A DNA stretch of 14,166 nucleotides from an uncultured cyanobacterium (GTDB taxonomy: Bacteria > Cyanobacteriota > Cyanobacteriia > Cyanobacteriales > Geitlerinemataceae), in contig CAKZKB010000559.1 in assembly GCA_937121005.1 (NCBI GenBank), forward strand, positions 1 to 14,166. Reading direction: 5' to 3'. The position numbers were made by a program, and so were the translations under genes. The notes below the pieces were generated by a model. That model was not told the DNA's origin, made no database searches, and saw only the letters and a program-made list of their open reading frames with translations. The first letter of the stretch is position 1. Every line of letters starts with the position of its first letter. Positions 7,065 to 14,166 of this stretch are shown here, piece by piece.

Positions 7065-7841
7065 TTAATCTGCTGTTGGGGGAACTGTGTCCCCCTTATC
7101 CTTGACCGTTTCTTCAACTGTGCCAATTGGGTTTCTGGCCCAGTTCATTTGTCGCACCAAACCGCGTAACATAGCAATTTCTTCAGGAGAGGGGGCGGCG
7201 CGATCGAACAGGCGGCGCAATTTGGCCATGCGACTGGCGGCGGTATGGGGATAAAGATAGCCAATGTCGAGTAACAATTGTTGTAACTGTTCGTAGTAGG
7301 CTTCGCGGGCTTCGGCGGGGGCAATTTGCCGATCGAGGGGTTGGGGTTGGGGATCTGTTGCGGCGCAGTAGAGTTCGTAGGCACAAACAGCGACGGCTTG
7401 GGCGAGATTGAGGGAGGGATAAACGGGGCTGGAGGGAATGCGAATAAACTGGGTGGCGCGATCGAGTTCTTCGTTATTTAAGCCGCGATCTTCGGGACCG
7501 AAAATGAGGGCGGAGGGGGCTTGCAGCAGCCAAGGGGCAGCATTTTTAGGGGGGATAAATTCGGTGGGTAAGGCGCGATCGCGACCTGTGGTAGCGGCGA
7601 TATGCTGGCATCCCGTTAGGGCTTCGGTTAAGGTTTTGACTTGGCGAGCCTTTTCTAGAATATCGCCCGCGTGGACGGACATTTTCCGTCCTTCATGGCT
7701 TAAATAATCGCATTGCGGATCGACTAATATTAGGTCGTGCAATCCCATATTTTTGAGAATGCGGGCGATCGATCCGACGTTGGCCGATCCGGCGGGTTGG
7801 ACGAGGACGATCCGAACGCGATCGAGGGGGTTAGAAGTCAT
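7065..7841 (-). CDS. trmJ: TrmJ/SpoU-family tRNA/rRNA 2'-O-ribose methyltransferase
   Basis: A 258-aa SPOUT (SpoU/TrmH class) methyltransferase of the TIGR00050 type, which includes TrmJ, the enzyme methylating the 2'-O of nucleotide 32 in tRNA using SAM. Motif 1 is VLVQPAGSANVGSIARILKN (12-31) with the conserved Asn21 and Arg27. Motif 2 is IFGPEDRGLNNEEL (113-126), and motif 3 is YPSLNLAQAVAVCAYEL (141-157), which together form the trefoil knot. The C-terminal helical extension (about 175-240, with SRMAKLRRLFDRA) is as in TrmJ. Start at ATG 7841 gives MTSNPLDRVRIVLVQP; the ribosome site is weak (GAAG). A TATAAT box lies 44 bases upstream. It is the first gene of a likely two-gene unit with the beta-lactamase-like gene. 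The exact RNA target is inferred from the family. Confidence 0.9.
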   Translation of the reverse strand: MTSNPLDRVRIVLVQPAGSANVGSIARILKNMGLHDLILVDPQCDYLSHEGRKMSVHAGDILEKARQVKTLTEALTGCQHIAATTGRDRALPTEFIPPKNAAPWLLQAPSALIFGPEDRGLNNEELDRATQFIRIPSSPVYPSLNLAQAVAVCAYELYCAATDPQPQPLDRQIAPAEAREAYYEQLQQLLLDIGYLYPHTAASRMAKLRRLFDRAAPSPEEIAMLRGLVRQMNWARNPIGTVEETVKDKGDTVPPTAD

Positions 7842-7884
7842 GTTAGTTGCTTCGCTATCTGTTACATTAAGTTTGAAAATTGAT

Positions 7885-7890
7885 ATTATA
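7885..7890 (-). promoter_or_regulatory. -10 box of trmJ
   Basis: A perfect TATAAT on the minus strand, 44 bases before the trmJ ATG. The -35 is poor: TTACAG at 19-base spacing is the best match. Confidence 0.4.
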
Positions 7891-8062
7891 CAGTCTTAGA
7901 TTGATTGAACTGTAAGCATTTAGGTATGTTGGGTAGTACGCTTCAACTCGGGTGTCGGTGTCCGTGACATTCTCGATCGGACGATCGCGTTAAGTTTTGT
8001 CAAAAAAATAATTTTTTTTAAGGAAGTCCTAGATTTTTTTGCCAAATGAGTGTATATTTTAG

Positions 8063-8112
8063 ATAATGGGAATAGTTGCACTCGAAAAAAATTTTGTCAC
8101 CACTCCCATTAT
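8063..8112. promoter_or_regulatory. Long inverted repeat in the divergent promoter region
   Basis: ATAATGGGA (8063-8071) is a perfect inverted copy of TCCCATTAT (8104-8112). Pairing continues inward to 8076/8099 with two mismatches, which become G-U pairs if the minus strand is transcribed. The centre is about 22 bases with an A7 run. It lies about 75 bases upstream of the rightward promoter and well upstream of the trmJ -10. An operator, or a terminator/attenuator for minus-strand transcripts, is possible. Confidence 0.4.
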
Positions 8113-8186
8113 GAATATAATACCTTGCAATTGCAACCCCCAAACCCTAGTTTTACAAAACTTAATTTGGCAATGGTTAAGGAATT

Positions 8187-8216
8187 GTGACAAGCCGCGC
8201 GATCGCGATCGATAAT
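8187..8216 (+). promoter_or_regulatory. Sigma-70-type promoter of the NTPase genes
   Basis: GTGACA (8187-8192, five of six to TTGACA) and GATAAT (8211-8216, five of six to TATAAT) are separated by 18 bases. Transcription would begin near 8223, leaving a leader of about 45 bases to the ATG at 8268. The spacer carries overlapping CGATCG hexamers. Confidence 0.45.
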
Positions 8217-8267
8217 TGTTAACGCAAGTGGGGGCGGGCGCGGGCTTAGATGCAGTATAATGGAAAA

Positions 8268-9659
8268 ATGCTAGATCTGAGAAGTTTTTATCAAGCGACC
8301 CATCCCAGCCAAGCCCTGGTTCCCGACGATCCTCGCGATCGTCAGTATTATATCGACTTTGCGCCCGTGCGCGGCGGGCGAGCTATCGAAAAAATCCAAA
8401 ACAAAATTGCCTACTTTTCTCCAGACGATCCGACTTGTACCCTGTTTACGGGTTACATTGGTTCGGGCAAGTCCACCGAACTGCTACAATTAAAAAAAGC
8501 CTTAGAAGGCGATGGCTTTCAGGTTGTCTATTTTGAGTCGAGCGACGATTTGGAACTAGCCGATCTTGATATTCCCGACGTGCTGCTGGCAATTTCCCGG
8601 CGAATTTGCGACACCCTCGATCGCGTTGAAATCGACAAACCGCGCGGCTTTATGGTATTGTTGCAAGGAGCGGCAAAAATACTGCAAACGGAGTTCGATC
8701 TAACTCAAGTCGAGTTAGGGATTCCCGAAAAAGTGGGGATTCCGGGCGGCTTAAAATTTACGGCCGACGATGGCGGTAAAGTGTCGCTAGGGTTTGGGAT
8801 CGGTCAAATTACTGCCAAGGCGAAAAGCGATCCTAGCGTCAGAGAAAAACTGAATCAGTATCTCGCTCCTCGGACGATTAAATTGCTAGAGATGGTGAAT
8901 AAAGAGATCCTAGAACCTGCCATTGCCAAGCTGAAAGAACAAGGAAAGAAAGGGCTGGTGACAATTGTAGACAACCTCGATCGCATCGAGTCGCGATCGA
9001 AAATTCCCGGCCGTCCCCAACCCGAATATATCTTTGTCGATCGCGGTGAATATTTAGCCAAATTGCGCTGCCATACAATTTATACCATGCCGTTGAGTTT
9101 AAAGTTCTCCAACGACTACGGAATTTTGACTCAACGCTTCGACGATCCGAAAGTGTTGCCGATGATTCCAGTGTATCGTGCTGATGGCAGCGATCGGCAA
9201 GATTCGATGAAGTTGCTGCGAAACATGGTGCTAGCGAGAGCATTTCCCGAACTGAGTCCTGACTTTGAGGAAACAGCGTGCGATCGCGCCATTGCTGAAA
9301 TTTTCGACAGTCGAGAAACCCTCGATCGCCTGTGCCGAATTAGTGGCGGGCACGTCCGCGATCTGCTGCGGTTGCTGCACACTTGGATCGAAGAAGAAAT
9401 GTCCCTACCTCTGACTCGCGAGACCCTAGAAGGGGTAATTGGCAACTTCCGCAATGAAATGATTTTACCCATTTCCGATACCGAGTGGAAGCTGCTGCGG
9501 AAAGTGCGACGAACCAAAAAAGTCAGCGACGGCGAAGGATACCAACAACTAATTCGCAGTCGATTCGCCTTTGAATATCGAGAGGATGGCAAATCTTGGT
9601 TCGATGTCAATCCCATTTTAGCTGAAGCGGAAGAATTGCAGCAGGAGGAGGATATATGA
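8268..9659 (+). CDS. P-loop NTPase (AAA/STAND-like ATPase), first gene of a two-gene module
   Basis: A 463-aa protein from ATG 8268, preceded by GGAA at good spacing; an in-frame ATG at 8250 is less likely because MLDLRSFYQATHPSQ is the natural N-terminus. Walker A is GYIGSGKST (62-70), and Walker B is GLVTIVDNLDRI (229-240) with two aspartates. The middle region (about 140-205) is lysine-rich and glycine-rich. HTIYTMPLSLKF (269-280) probably sits in the sensor-1 position. RISGGHVRDLLRLLH (357-371) and a C-terminal winged-helix-like segment (from about 403, SDTEWKLLRKV to FDVNPIL) complete it. No signal peptide or membrane segment, so it is cytoplasmic. I know this architecture as a common but uncharacterised cyanobacterial ATPase, often beside large STAND proteins. 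Here it precedes the STAND/WD40 gene by 135 bases, and the two likely share a promoter. Confidence 0.85.
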   Translation: MLDLRSFYQATHPSQALVPDDPRDRQYYIDFAPVRGGRAIEKIQNKIAYFSPDDPTCTLFTGYIGSGKSTELLQLKKALEGDGFQVVYFESSDDLELADLDIPDVLLAISRRICDTLDRVEIDKPRGFMVLLQGAAKILQTEFDLTQVELGIPEKVGIPGGLKFTADDGGKVSLGFGIGQITAKAKSDPSVREKLNQYLAPRTIKLLEMVNKEILEPAIAKLKEQGKKGLVTIVDNLDRIESRSKIPGRPQPEYIFVDRGEYLAKLRCHTIYTMPLSLKFSNDYGILTQRFDDPKVLPMIPVYRADGSDRQDSMKLLRNMVLARAFPELSPDFEETACDRAIAEIFDSRETLDRLCRISGGHVRDLLRLLHTWIEEEMSLPLTRETLEGVIGNFRNEMILPISDTEWKLLRKVRRTKKVSDGEGYQQLIRSRFAFEYREDGKSWFDVNPILAEAEELQQEEDI

Positions 9660-9696
9660 TACGATCGTCTGGTGTCAACTCAATATTTATGGACGA

Positions 9697-9761
9697 GGGC
9701 GAAGCATTATCTAAGTCACGCAATTCAAAAAACTTGATTTATCAGCAATAATGCTTTGCCC
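9697..9761. repeat. Intercistronic palindromic repeat (MITE-like)
   Basis: GGGCGAAGCATTAT (9697-9710) pairs with ATAATGCTTTGCCC (9748-9761): 14 pairs with one G-U, and a loop of 37 bases. Bases just outside the right arm (CCTACAAG) read TGTAGGGGC on the other strand, the same end motif as the element at 1668-1746. Sequences like GGGCGAAGCATT are familiar cyanobacterial intergenic repeats (memory, not searched). It occupies most of the gap between the two NTPase genes. Confidence 0.55.
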
Positions 9762-9794
9762 CTACAAGTCAATTGTCCGATCGCGTAACTTGAC

Positions 9795-12700
9795 ATGAAC
9801 GAGAATCTACCCGATAAAATTACTGCCAAAAACGATCGCACCCTCAAGCAACTGTCTTGGGCGATCGACGCTTCGCAAGGCGAATTTTCATTGATTTTGC
9901 TGCGTTGTAATTATCGCAACCTGCGAGAGACGTTACTCGAAAAATTGCAAGGGATTTGTACTGGGGAAATTCGAGCGATCGAAGTGGATCGACGCGATCG
10001 CTCTTTATATCGTACTGTTGCCACTTCCACTCCCAAAAACGCACCTGCGGCGATCGCGATCGTCGGTTTAGAAGCGATCGACAACCCGGAATTGTTCTGG
10101 GGAAGTGCCGATCGCGTTCGGGAAGAGTTCCAGAAAAATTGTCCGTTTCCGGTGCTGTTGTGTTTGGACGATATGACTTACAAAACCTTCAGACAGTTCG
10201 CCACCAATTTAGAAGACTGGACGACGAGCAAGCATTTTTTAATTCCGGCTGCTGAGTTAAAGGACTTTCTGTCGCGATCGGTCGATCGCTGCTTTGACAA
10301 TAACACGAAATTGACGCGCAAGGAAACCGATCGATTGGCGGCTGAAGTTGCCATGGCGAGGAAAGATATGCAGCAGCTAGAAGCAGAAAGCGATGGCGAA
10401 ATGCAAGCCAATTTAGAGTCGCTGTCGGCTTTTGTTACAATGGCTGTCGGTCAGTTCGATGCTGCCTTAGAAGGCTACGATCGCGCCATCGAACTTTGGC
10501 AACCCATTTCCCCAACTCGGCTAGCGCAAATATTAGTCAAAAAAGGCGTTTGCTTGTATTTAAAAGTGGGAAAAAAGTGGCGATCGGACAACAACGAGGT
10601 TGTTATTTTATCTGCCAACGATCGCGACGCGATCTGCAACTGCTTGGAAGAGAGTTGGTCAATTTTTGAAGCGGAACGGAGACTCGATCGCGTTGTAGAA
10701 TTGCTCTCAGACTACGATCGCGTGTTGCGGTTTTTGCAAGATTGGGATCGATTGCAACAGTTAGCCGATCGCGTTGTAGAGATTTGCAACACTGAAGAAA
10801 ATTTACACTCTTTAGCTCGCGCTTATGGTTGCTTGGCAGAAGTTGCTTTGCACCGAGAACAGTTTGAGGCTGCGGAACGCTTGGCTAATAAAGCTATAGA
10901 AACCTGGCCAGAAACGACAGCAGACGAACTCAGCGAGCAACGGAGCCGATTTTACTTTACATTGGCGCGATCGCAAGCAAAGCGCGATCGTCTCGATTTG
11001 GCGTTGCAGAATTTAGAGATTGCCAGAAGTGCAGTCGATCCGAGTATAGATTTGTATCTATACCTCTATATTTTACAATCTTTTTATCGAATTTATCGCC
11101 GAAAGAAAGCCTATTTACAAGCCTTTGAAATTGTCAAAGAAATACTTGCTGTCGAGTCTTACTACGGAATAATCGCCTTTATCGGTGCGGGACGTTTGGT
11201 GGCGCGACCCGGAGAAGATTGGCAAGCACAACGCGATCGCGAAATGGAAGTCGCAATGGCTCCTGAAATTGTGGCATCGGGACGCGATGAAGACGTGCGA
11301 GAATTAGTGAAGCGCCTTCAAGATAATCACTACAAAATTGTCGTTATTTACGGCAATTCTGGAACGGGTAAAAGTTCGCTCATTGATGGGGGATTGATGC
11401 CCGTTTTGCAAAAGCAAAATATGCTTATTGGTTACGCTGATGTCATTTCGGTGGCGTTGCGGCGTTACGATAACTGGATACAAGAGTTGGGAGAAAAACT
11501 CGCTGTCGGTTTCAGACGCAACCGGAAGATCCCCTGCGAGAAACCATTTGATACGATCGCGTCTATTTTGTCTGCGTTGCAGCAGTGCGCCGATCGCCCC
11601 GAAAACGACCTGCGCGTCGTGTTAGTGTTCGATCAGTTTGAAGAGTTCTTCTTTTCTGGACGCAGCGAAACGGAAATTAACGAATTTTTTGAATTTCTGG
11701 GCAATTGTTTGGAAGTCTTGTCAGTGAAAGTAATTCTCTCACTGCGACGCGATTACTTGCACCTACTCGTCGATCGCCCTGGTTTGCAAGAGTCCGATTT
11801 CGATGTCTTAAATCAAAAGAATCGCTACGCGATCGGATATTTCGATCGCGATCGCGCCCGCATGGTTATCGATCGCCTCACGGCTCGATCGTCGTTTCAG
11901 TTGCAACCCGATTTAGTCGATCGCCTGGTAGAAGACTTGGCAAAAGATGGCAAAATCAGCCCCATCGAATTGCAAATCGTCGGGATGCAGTTGCAGGTCA
12001 AAAATATTACCACGCTGGCAAAATATCAAGAGTGGGGAGTCGATCGCCTGGTGGGAAGTTATTTGGATACCGCCATCGCTGCTTGCGGGACAGAAAACGC
12101 GATCGTTGCCGAGTTGGTGCTGTATTTGCTCACTGACGAGAAGGGAACTCGACCGTTGAAAACGCGATCGGCCTTGGCAAAAGGGTTGGCAGAATTGCTA
12201 TCCTCACACCCAATGCCTCTCCTAGAGGGCAAGGGGAGCGACGATGACACCCTCGGACTCGTCCTTACCATTTTTACCGGATTCGGGTTAGTCATGGAAC
12301 TGTCCGGCTCCCCAGAGCAGTACCAACTCGTCCACGACTACCTGGCGACGCTGGTGCGGGGACGACAGCGCGACGGCTTGGTGGCGCAACTGGAACGGGA
12401 ACGGGAGGAACGCCAGCGAGCCGAAAAACAGGCGCGGGAAACGCAAGCCAAGCTAACTCGCGTTCTCAAACAGGCTTTAGCGGGGGCGGCGGTGGCTGTG
12501 CTGGCGCTAGGGGGAATTGCTACCTACGCGGTTCGGGAGAGTCGTCGTGCCGAGCAAGAGAGTATTCGAGCGGTACAGGAAAGCGATCGCGCTGAGCAAG
12601 AGAGCGTTCGGGCGGCGAAAGGAGAAATTCGGGCGTTGCAGTCGGCGGCGCGGGCGAAATTGGCATCGCACCAAGGACTGGAAGCGCTAATCGAGGCGGT

Positions 12701-14114
12701 GCGCTTGGGGCGACAACTCAAGGAAACCTACGGATCCCGAGCCAACGAGCAAACCGAAGCCCTAGCTGCCATGGCGGAAGTAGTGTACGGGGTGCGGGAA
12801 AAAAATCGGATCGAGGGATACGGCGATGTCGTTGCTAGCGTCAGTTTTAGTCCCGACGGTCAGATCCTTGCTTCTACAAATTATAGGATTCCACTGCATC
12901 GTCAGGATGGAACACTGCTAGCGACACTCGACGGTCATGGTAGTGGTCTTACCAGAGTTCGCTTTAGTCCTGATGGCAAAACCATTGCTTCAGCCAGTTA
13001 CGACGAGACAATAAAACTTTGGAATTTAGAAGGAAAATTACTCCATACCTTAAAAGGACATACAGCGTTGGTGTCGGATGTGCGCTTTAGTCCTGATGGT
13101 CGTATTTTAGCCTCGGGCAGTAATGACAACACGGTAAGGATATGGAGCATAAATGGAGAACAGATTGCCATTTTTCGGGGCCACGAGGGCGGTATCAGTG
13201 ATGTCAGTTTTAGTCCCGATGGAGAGACAATTGTTTCAGCCAGTTGGGATGGTACAGTGAAACTGTGGAGCGCTGGCGGCCAACTACTAAAAATCCTTGA
13301 CTCTAGCAGCGCTCCGGTAACTGGTGTCACTTTCAGTTCCGATGGCACGACGATCGTTTCGGGTGATGTCAATGGAACCATTCAATTTTGGCAGACAAAC
13401 GGAACCCTGGCCGGTACTCTGGCGGCTCATGGAGATCGAATTCGCAGTCTCAACTTCAGTCCCGATGGTACGATTTTGGTCTCTGCTAGCGACGATCGCA
13501 CCGTAAAATTCTGGGACGTGAAAGATGGTAGTTTGCTACAAACTCTATACGGTCACGAGACCACAGTTATGGAAGCTAACTTTAGCCCCGACAGCAAGAT
13601 GCTGGCGACGGCCAGTGCGAACTCAACTGTGAAGCTCTGGAGTTTAAGCGATAGTACGCTCCAGGTTGTTCAAGATCGTAACGGCATTGTTCAAAGCGTT
13701 CGCTTTAGTCCTGATGGTGCGATCGTTGCTTCAGGAGGTAACGATTTCACTGTGAAACTTTGGGATACGAAGAGGAAAGAGGCAATTGCTACGCTCTTTG
13801 GTCATAATCGTACAGTTGACGAAATTGCTTTCAGTCGAGATGGGAAGACAATTGCCTCTGCCAGTTGGGATGGAACAGTGAAACTCTGGAATCTAGAAGG
13901 CGAACTGCTTGAAACGTTAGATACCGATACCAGTGAAGTAGGAGCAGTTTGCTTTAGTCCTGATGGGGAAATTGTAGTTTCTGGTGGTAGCGATGCAAAA
14001 GTGAAATTCTGGAGTCGTGACGGGATATTATTGCAACTGCTGAAAGGTCACAGTGGCAGAATAAACAGTATTGAGTTCAGTCCTGATGGAAAGCTATTAG
14101 CTTCAGCTAGTTAG
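9795..14114 (+). CDS. TPR-nSTAND1-WD40 protein, apparently truncated at its 3' end
   Basis: A 1439-aa protein. ATG 9795 is the only reasonable start (TAA at 9786-9788 closes the frame above), yet it has no ribosome site. Domains in order: residues 1-165, an NTPase-like fold without a P-loop (FSLILLRCNY, then VREEFQKNCPFPVLLCLDD); about 175-470, TPR-like helical pairs; about 490-855, an nSTAND1-type NTPase with Walker A YGNSGTGKSS (519-528), Walker B VVLVFDQFEEFF (608-619) and VILSLRRDYL (646-655); 864-890, an E/R-rich coiled coil; 893-913, one membrane segment; 915-990, a helical linker with repeated RAEQES units; from about 1005, WD40 repeats. STAND proteins act as ATP-driven switches triggered by ligand binding to their repeats. 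No separate effector domain is recognised in the part present. Ten WD40 repeats are complete and the eleventh stops at LLASAS before TAG, so the natural C-terminus is probably missing. Confidence 0.85.
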   Translation: MNENLPDKITAKNDRTLKQLSWAIDASQGEFSLILLRCNYRNLRETLLEKLQGICTGEIRAIEVDRRDRSLYRTVATSTPKNAPAAIAIVGLEAIDNPELFWGSADRVREEFQKNCPFPVLLCLDDMTYKTFRQFATNLEDWTTSKHFLIPAAELKDFLSRSVDRCFDNNTKLTRKETDRLAAEVAMARKDMQQLEAESDGEMQANLESLSAFVTMAVGQFDAALEGYDRAIELWQPISPTRLAQILVKKGVCLYLKVGKKWRSDNNEVVILSANDRDAICNCLEESWSIFEAERRLDRVVELLSDYDRVLRFLQDWDRLQQLADRVVEICNTEENLHSLARAYGCLAEVALHREQFEAAERLANKAIETWPETTADELSEQRSRFYFTLARSQAKRDRLDLALQNLEIARSAVDPSIDLYLYLYILQSFYRIYRRKKAYLQAFEIVKEILAVESYYGIIAFIGAGRLVARPGEDWQAQRDREMEVAMAPEIVASGRDEDVRELVKRLQDNHYKIVVIYGNSGTGKSSLIDGGLMPVLQKQNMLIGYADVISVALRRYDNWIQELGEKLAVGFRRNRKIPCEKPFDTIASILSALQQCADRPENDLRVVLVFDQFEEFFFSGRSETEINEFFEFLGNCLEVLSVKVILSLRRDYLHLLVDRPGLQESDFDVLNQKNRYAIGYFDRDRARMVIDRLTARSSFQLQPDLVDRLVEDLAKDGKISPIELQIVGMQLQVKNITTLAKYQEWGVDRLVGSYLDTAIAACGTENAIVAELVLYLLTDEKGTRPLKTRSALAKGLAELLSSHPMPLLEGKGSDDDTLGLVLTIFTGFGLVMELSGSPEQYQLVHDYLATLVRGRQRDGLVAQLEREREERQRAEKQARETQAKLTRVLKQALAGAAVAVLALGGIATYAVRESRRAEQESIRAVQESDRAEQESVRAAKGEIRALQSAARAKLASHQGLEALIEAVRLGRQLKETYGSRANEQTEALAAMAEVVYGVREKNRIEGYGDVVASVSFSPDGQILASTNYRIPLHRQDGTLLATLDGHGSGLTRVRFSPDGKTIASASYDETIKLWNLEGKLLHTLKGHTALVSDVRFSPDGRILASGSNDNTVRIWSINGEQIAIFRGHEGGISDVSFSPDGETIVSASWDGTVKLWSAGGQLLKILDSSSAPVTGVTFSSDGTTIVSGDVNGTIQFWQTNGTLAGTLAAHGDRIRSLNFSPDGTILVSASDDRTVKFWDVKDGSLLQTLYGHETTVMEANFSPDSKMLATASANSTVKLWSLSDSTLQVVQDRNGIVQSVRFSPDGAIVASGGNDFTVKLWDTKRKEAIATLFGHNRTVDEIAFSRDGKTIASASWDGTVKLWNLEGELLETLDTDTSEVGAVCFSPDGEIVVSGGSDAKVKFWSRDGILLQLLKGHSGRINSIEFSPDGKLLASAS
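12807..14111 (+). repeat. WD40 repeat array, ten repeats and a partial eleventh
   Basis: Each unit of about 40 residues carries the FSPDG-x-x-[IL]-x-[AS]-[SG] signature and most end in [KV]-[LF]-W. Signatures fall near residues 1018, 1057, 1098, 1139, 1180, 1221, 1263, 1304, 1346, 1387 and 1428. Repeat 1 is degenerate: the usual D-x-T-[IV]-K-L-W is replaced by YRIPLHRQDG. The array would need 14 units for two full seven-bladed propellers, so it ends three to four blades short. Confidence 0.85.
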
Positions 14115-14166
14115 GGTTTGCTGGAGAAGTCTGCAACGCGCTCCAGCCCGCCGTTTCAGCCCCTCA
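14112..14166. other. Sequence after a probable junction that breaks the WD40 gene
   Basis: From the TAG at 14112 onward none of the three forward frames encodes the expected continuation D-[DG]-x-T-V-K-L-W. GCTGGAG (14120-14126) and CTCCAGC (14141-14147) form a small inverted repeat. The start (TAGGGTTTGCTGGAGAAGTC) has the look of an insertion-sequence end next to a CTAG/TTAG target, but no transposase is visible before the window ends. Confidence 0.35.

Larger units (their letters stand above)
7842..8267. other. Divergent control region between trmJ and the NTPase operon
   Basis: About 425 AT-rich bases without a credible gene. From left to right it holds the trmJ -10 box (7885-7890), two CGATCG hexamers (7974-7979, 7982-7987), an A7-TAA-T8 symmetric tract (8002-8019) followed by a further T-run (8034-8040), a large imperfect inverted repeat (8063-8112), and a -35/-10 pair facing right (8187-8216). 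The leader to the ATG at 8268 is G-rich. Confidence 0.6.

Noticed and set aside
5583..7126. Open frames of 88-154 aa on both strands over the beta-lactamase-like gene
   Set aside because: High GC and Arg/Pro-rich coding sequence leaves other frames open; their products show no domain.
7924..7939. GTA...TAC site resembling an NtcA box
   Set aside because: The spacing is 10 bases instead of the 8 required, and no -10 box lies at the expected distance.
8256..8261. Perfect TATAAT directly before the ATG at 8268
   Set aside because: As a -10 it would start the mRNA at the ATG itself, and the position for a -35 is G-rich (GGGGCGGGCG). The 8187-8216 pair is a better promoter, although leaderless transcription is not excluded.
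11705..12136. 143-aa plus-strand frame inside the STAND domain region
   Set aside because: Arg/Ser-rich translation typical of an out-of-frame reading of HIP1-rich DNA.
12540..12640. Repeated GAGCAAGAGAG units as a possible DNA repeat element
   Set aside because: They encode the regular RAEQES helical linker that commonly follows the membrane segment in such STAND-WD40 proteins; a protein-level repeat.

Overview
The window is from a cyanobacterium, probably a filamentous one. The octamer GCGATCGC (HIP1) and its core CGATCG recur in genes and spacers (for example 1753-1760, 1913-1920, 3723-3730, 3885-3892, 5175-5182). The gene families also fit: a secreted filamentous-haemagglutinin-like protein, an AAA-like protein of the vWA-MoxR-associated kind, short palindromic intergenic repeats, and a large STAND NTPase with WD40 repeats. 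Identification to genus is not possible from the sequence alone. No tRNA, rRNA, CRISPR array or complete transposase gene was seen.

Layout. 1-1534 (minus) is the 5' part of a two-partner-secretion exoprotein gene running off the left edge. 1668-1746 is a roughly 79-bp inverted-repeat element that supplies the stop codon of the next gene, 1742-3154 (minus), an HTH-plus-AAA-like protein. An AT-rich divergent spacer (3155-3608) leads to a small secreted four-cysteine protein (3609-3872), a HIP1-built hairpin (3880-3914) and a probable C-terminal remnant of a Uma2-like gene (3928-4095). 4295-5377 encodes 6-phosphofructokinase. Converging on it, after a short tandem-repeat spacer, is a minus-strand pair: a TrmJ/SpoU-type RNA methyltransferase (7065-7841) followed by a membrane-anchored class A beta-lactamase-like serine hydrolase (5476-7008).

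The right-hand 6 kb is the accessory part. After a divergent control region (7842-8267) come two plus-strand genes. The first is a P-loop ATPase of 463 aa (8268-9659). The second is a 1439-aa protein (9795-14114) with a P-loop-less NTPase-like N-terminus, TPR-like helices, an nSTAND1-type NTPase, a coiled coil, one membrane segment and WD40 repeats. This layout resembles the STAND-NTPase signalling or conflict systems of multicellular cyanobacteria, and the two genes probably work together. A second palindromic repeat (9697-9761) lies between them. The WD40 array stops abruptly inside its eleventh repeat, and the next 52 bases no longer look like WD40 coding sequence. This suggests the gene has been cut by an insertion or rearrangement whose body lies beyond the right edge.

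The strongest leads are the ATPase + STAND/WD40 pair with its interrupted 3' end, the two short palindromic repeats placed at gene ends, and the small secreted protein with a duplicated cysteine motif.
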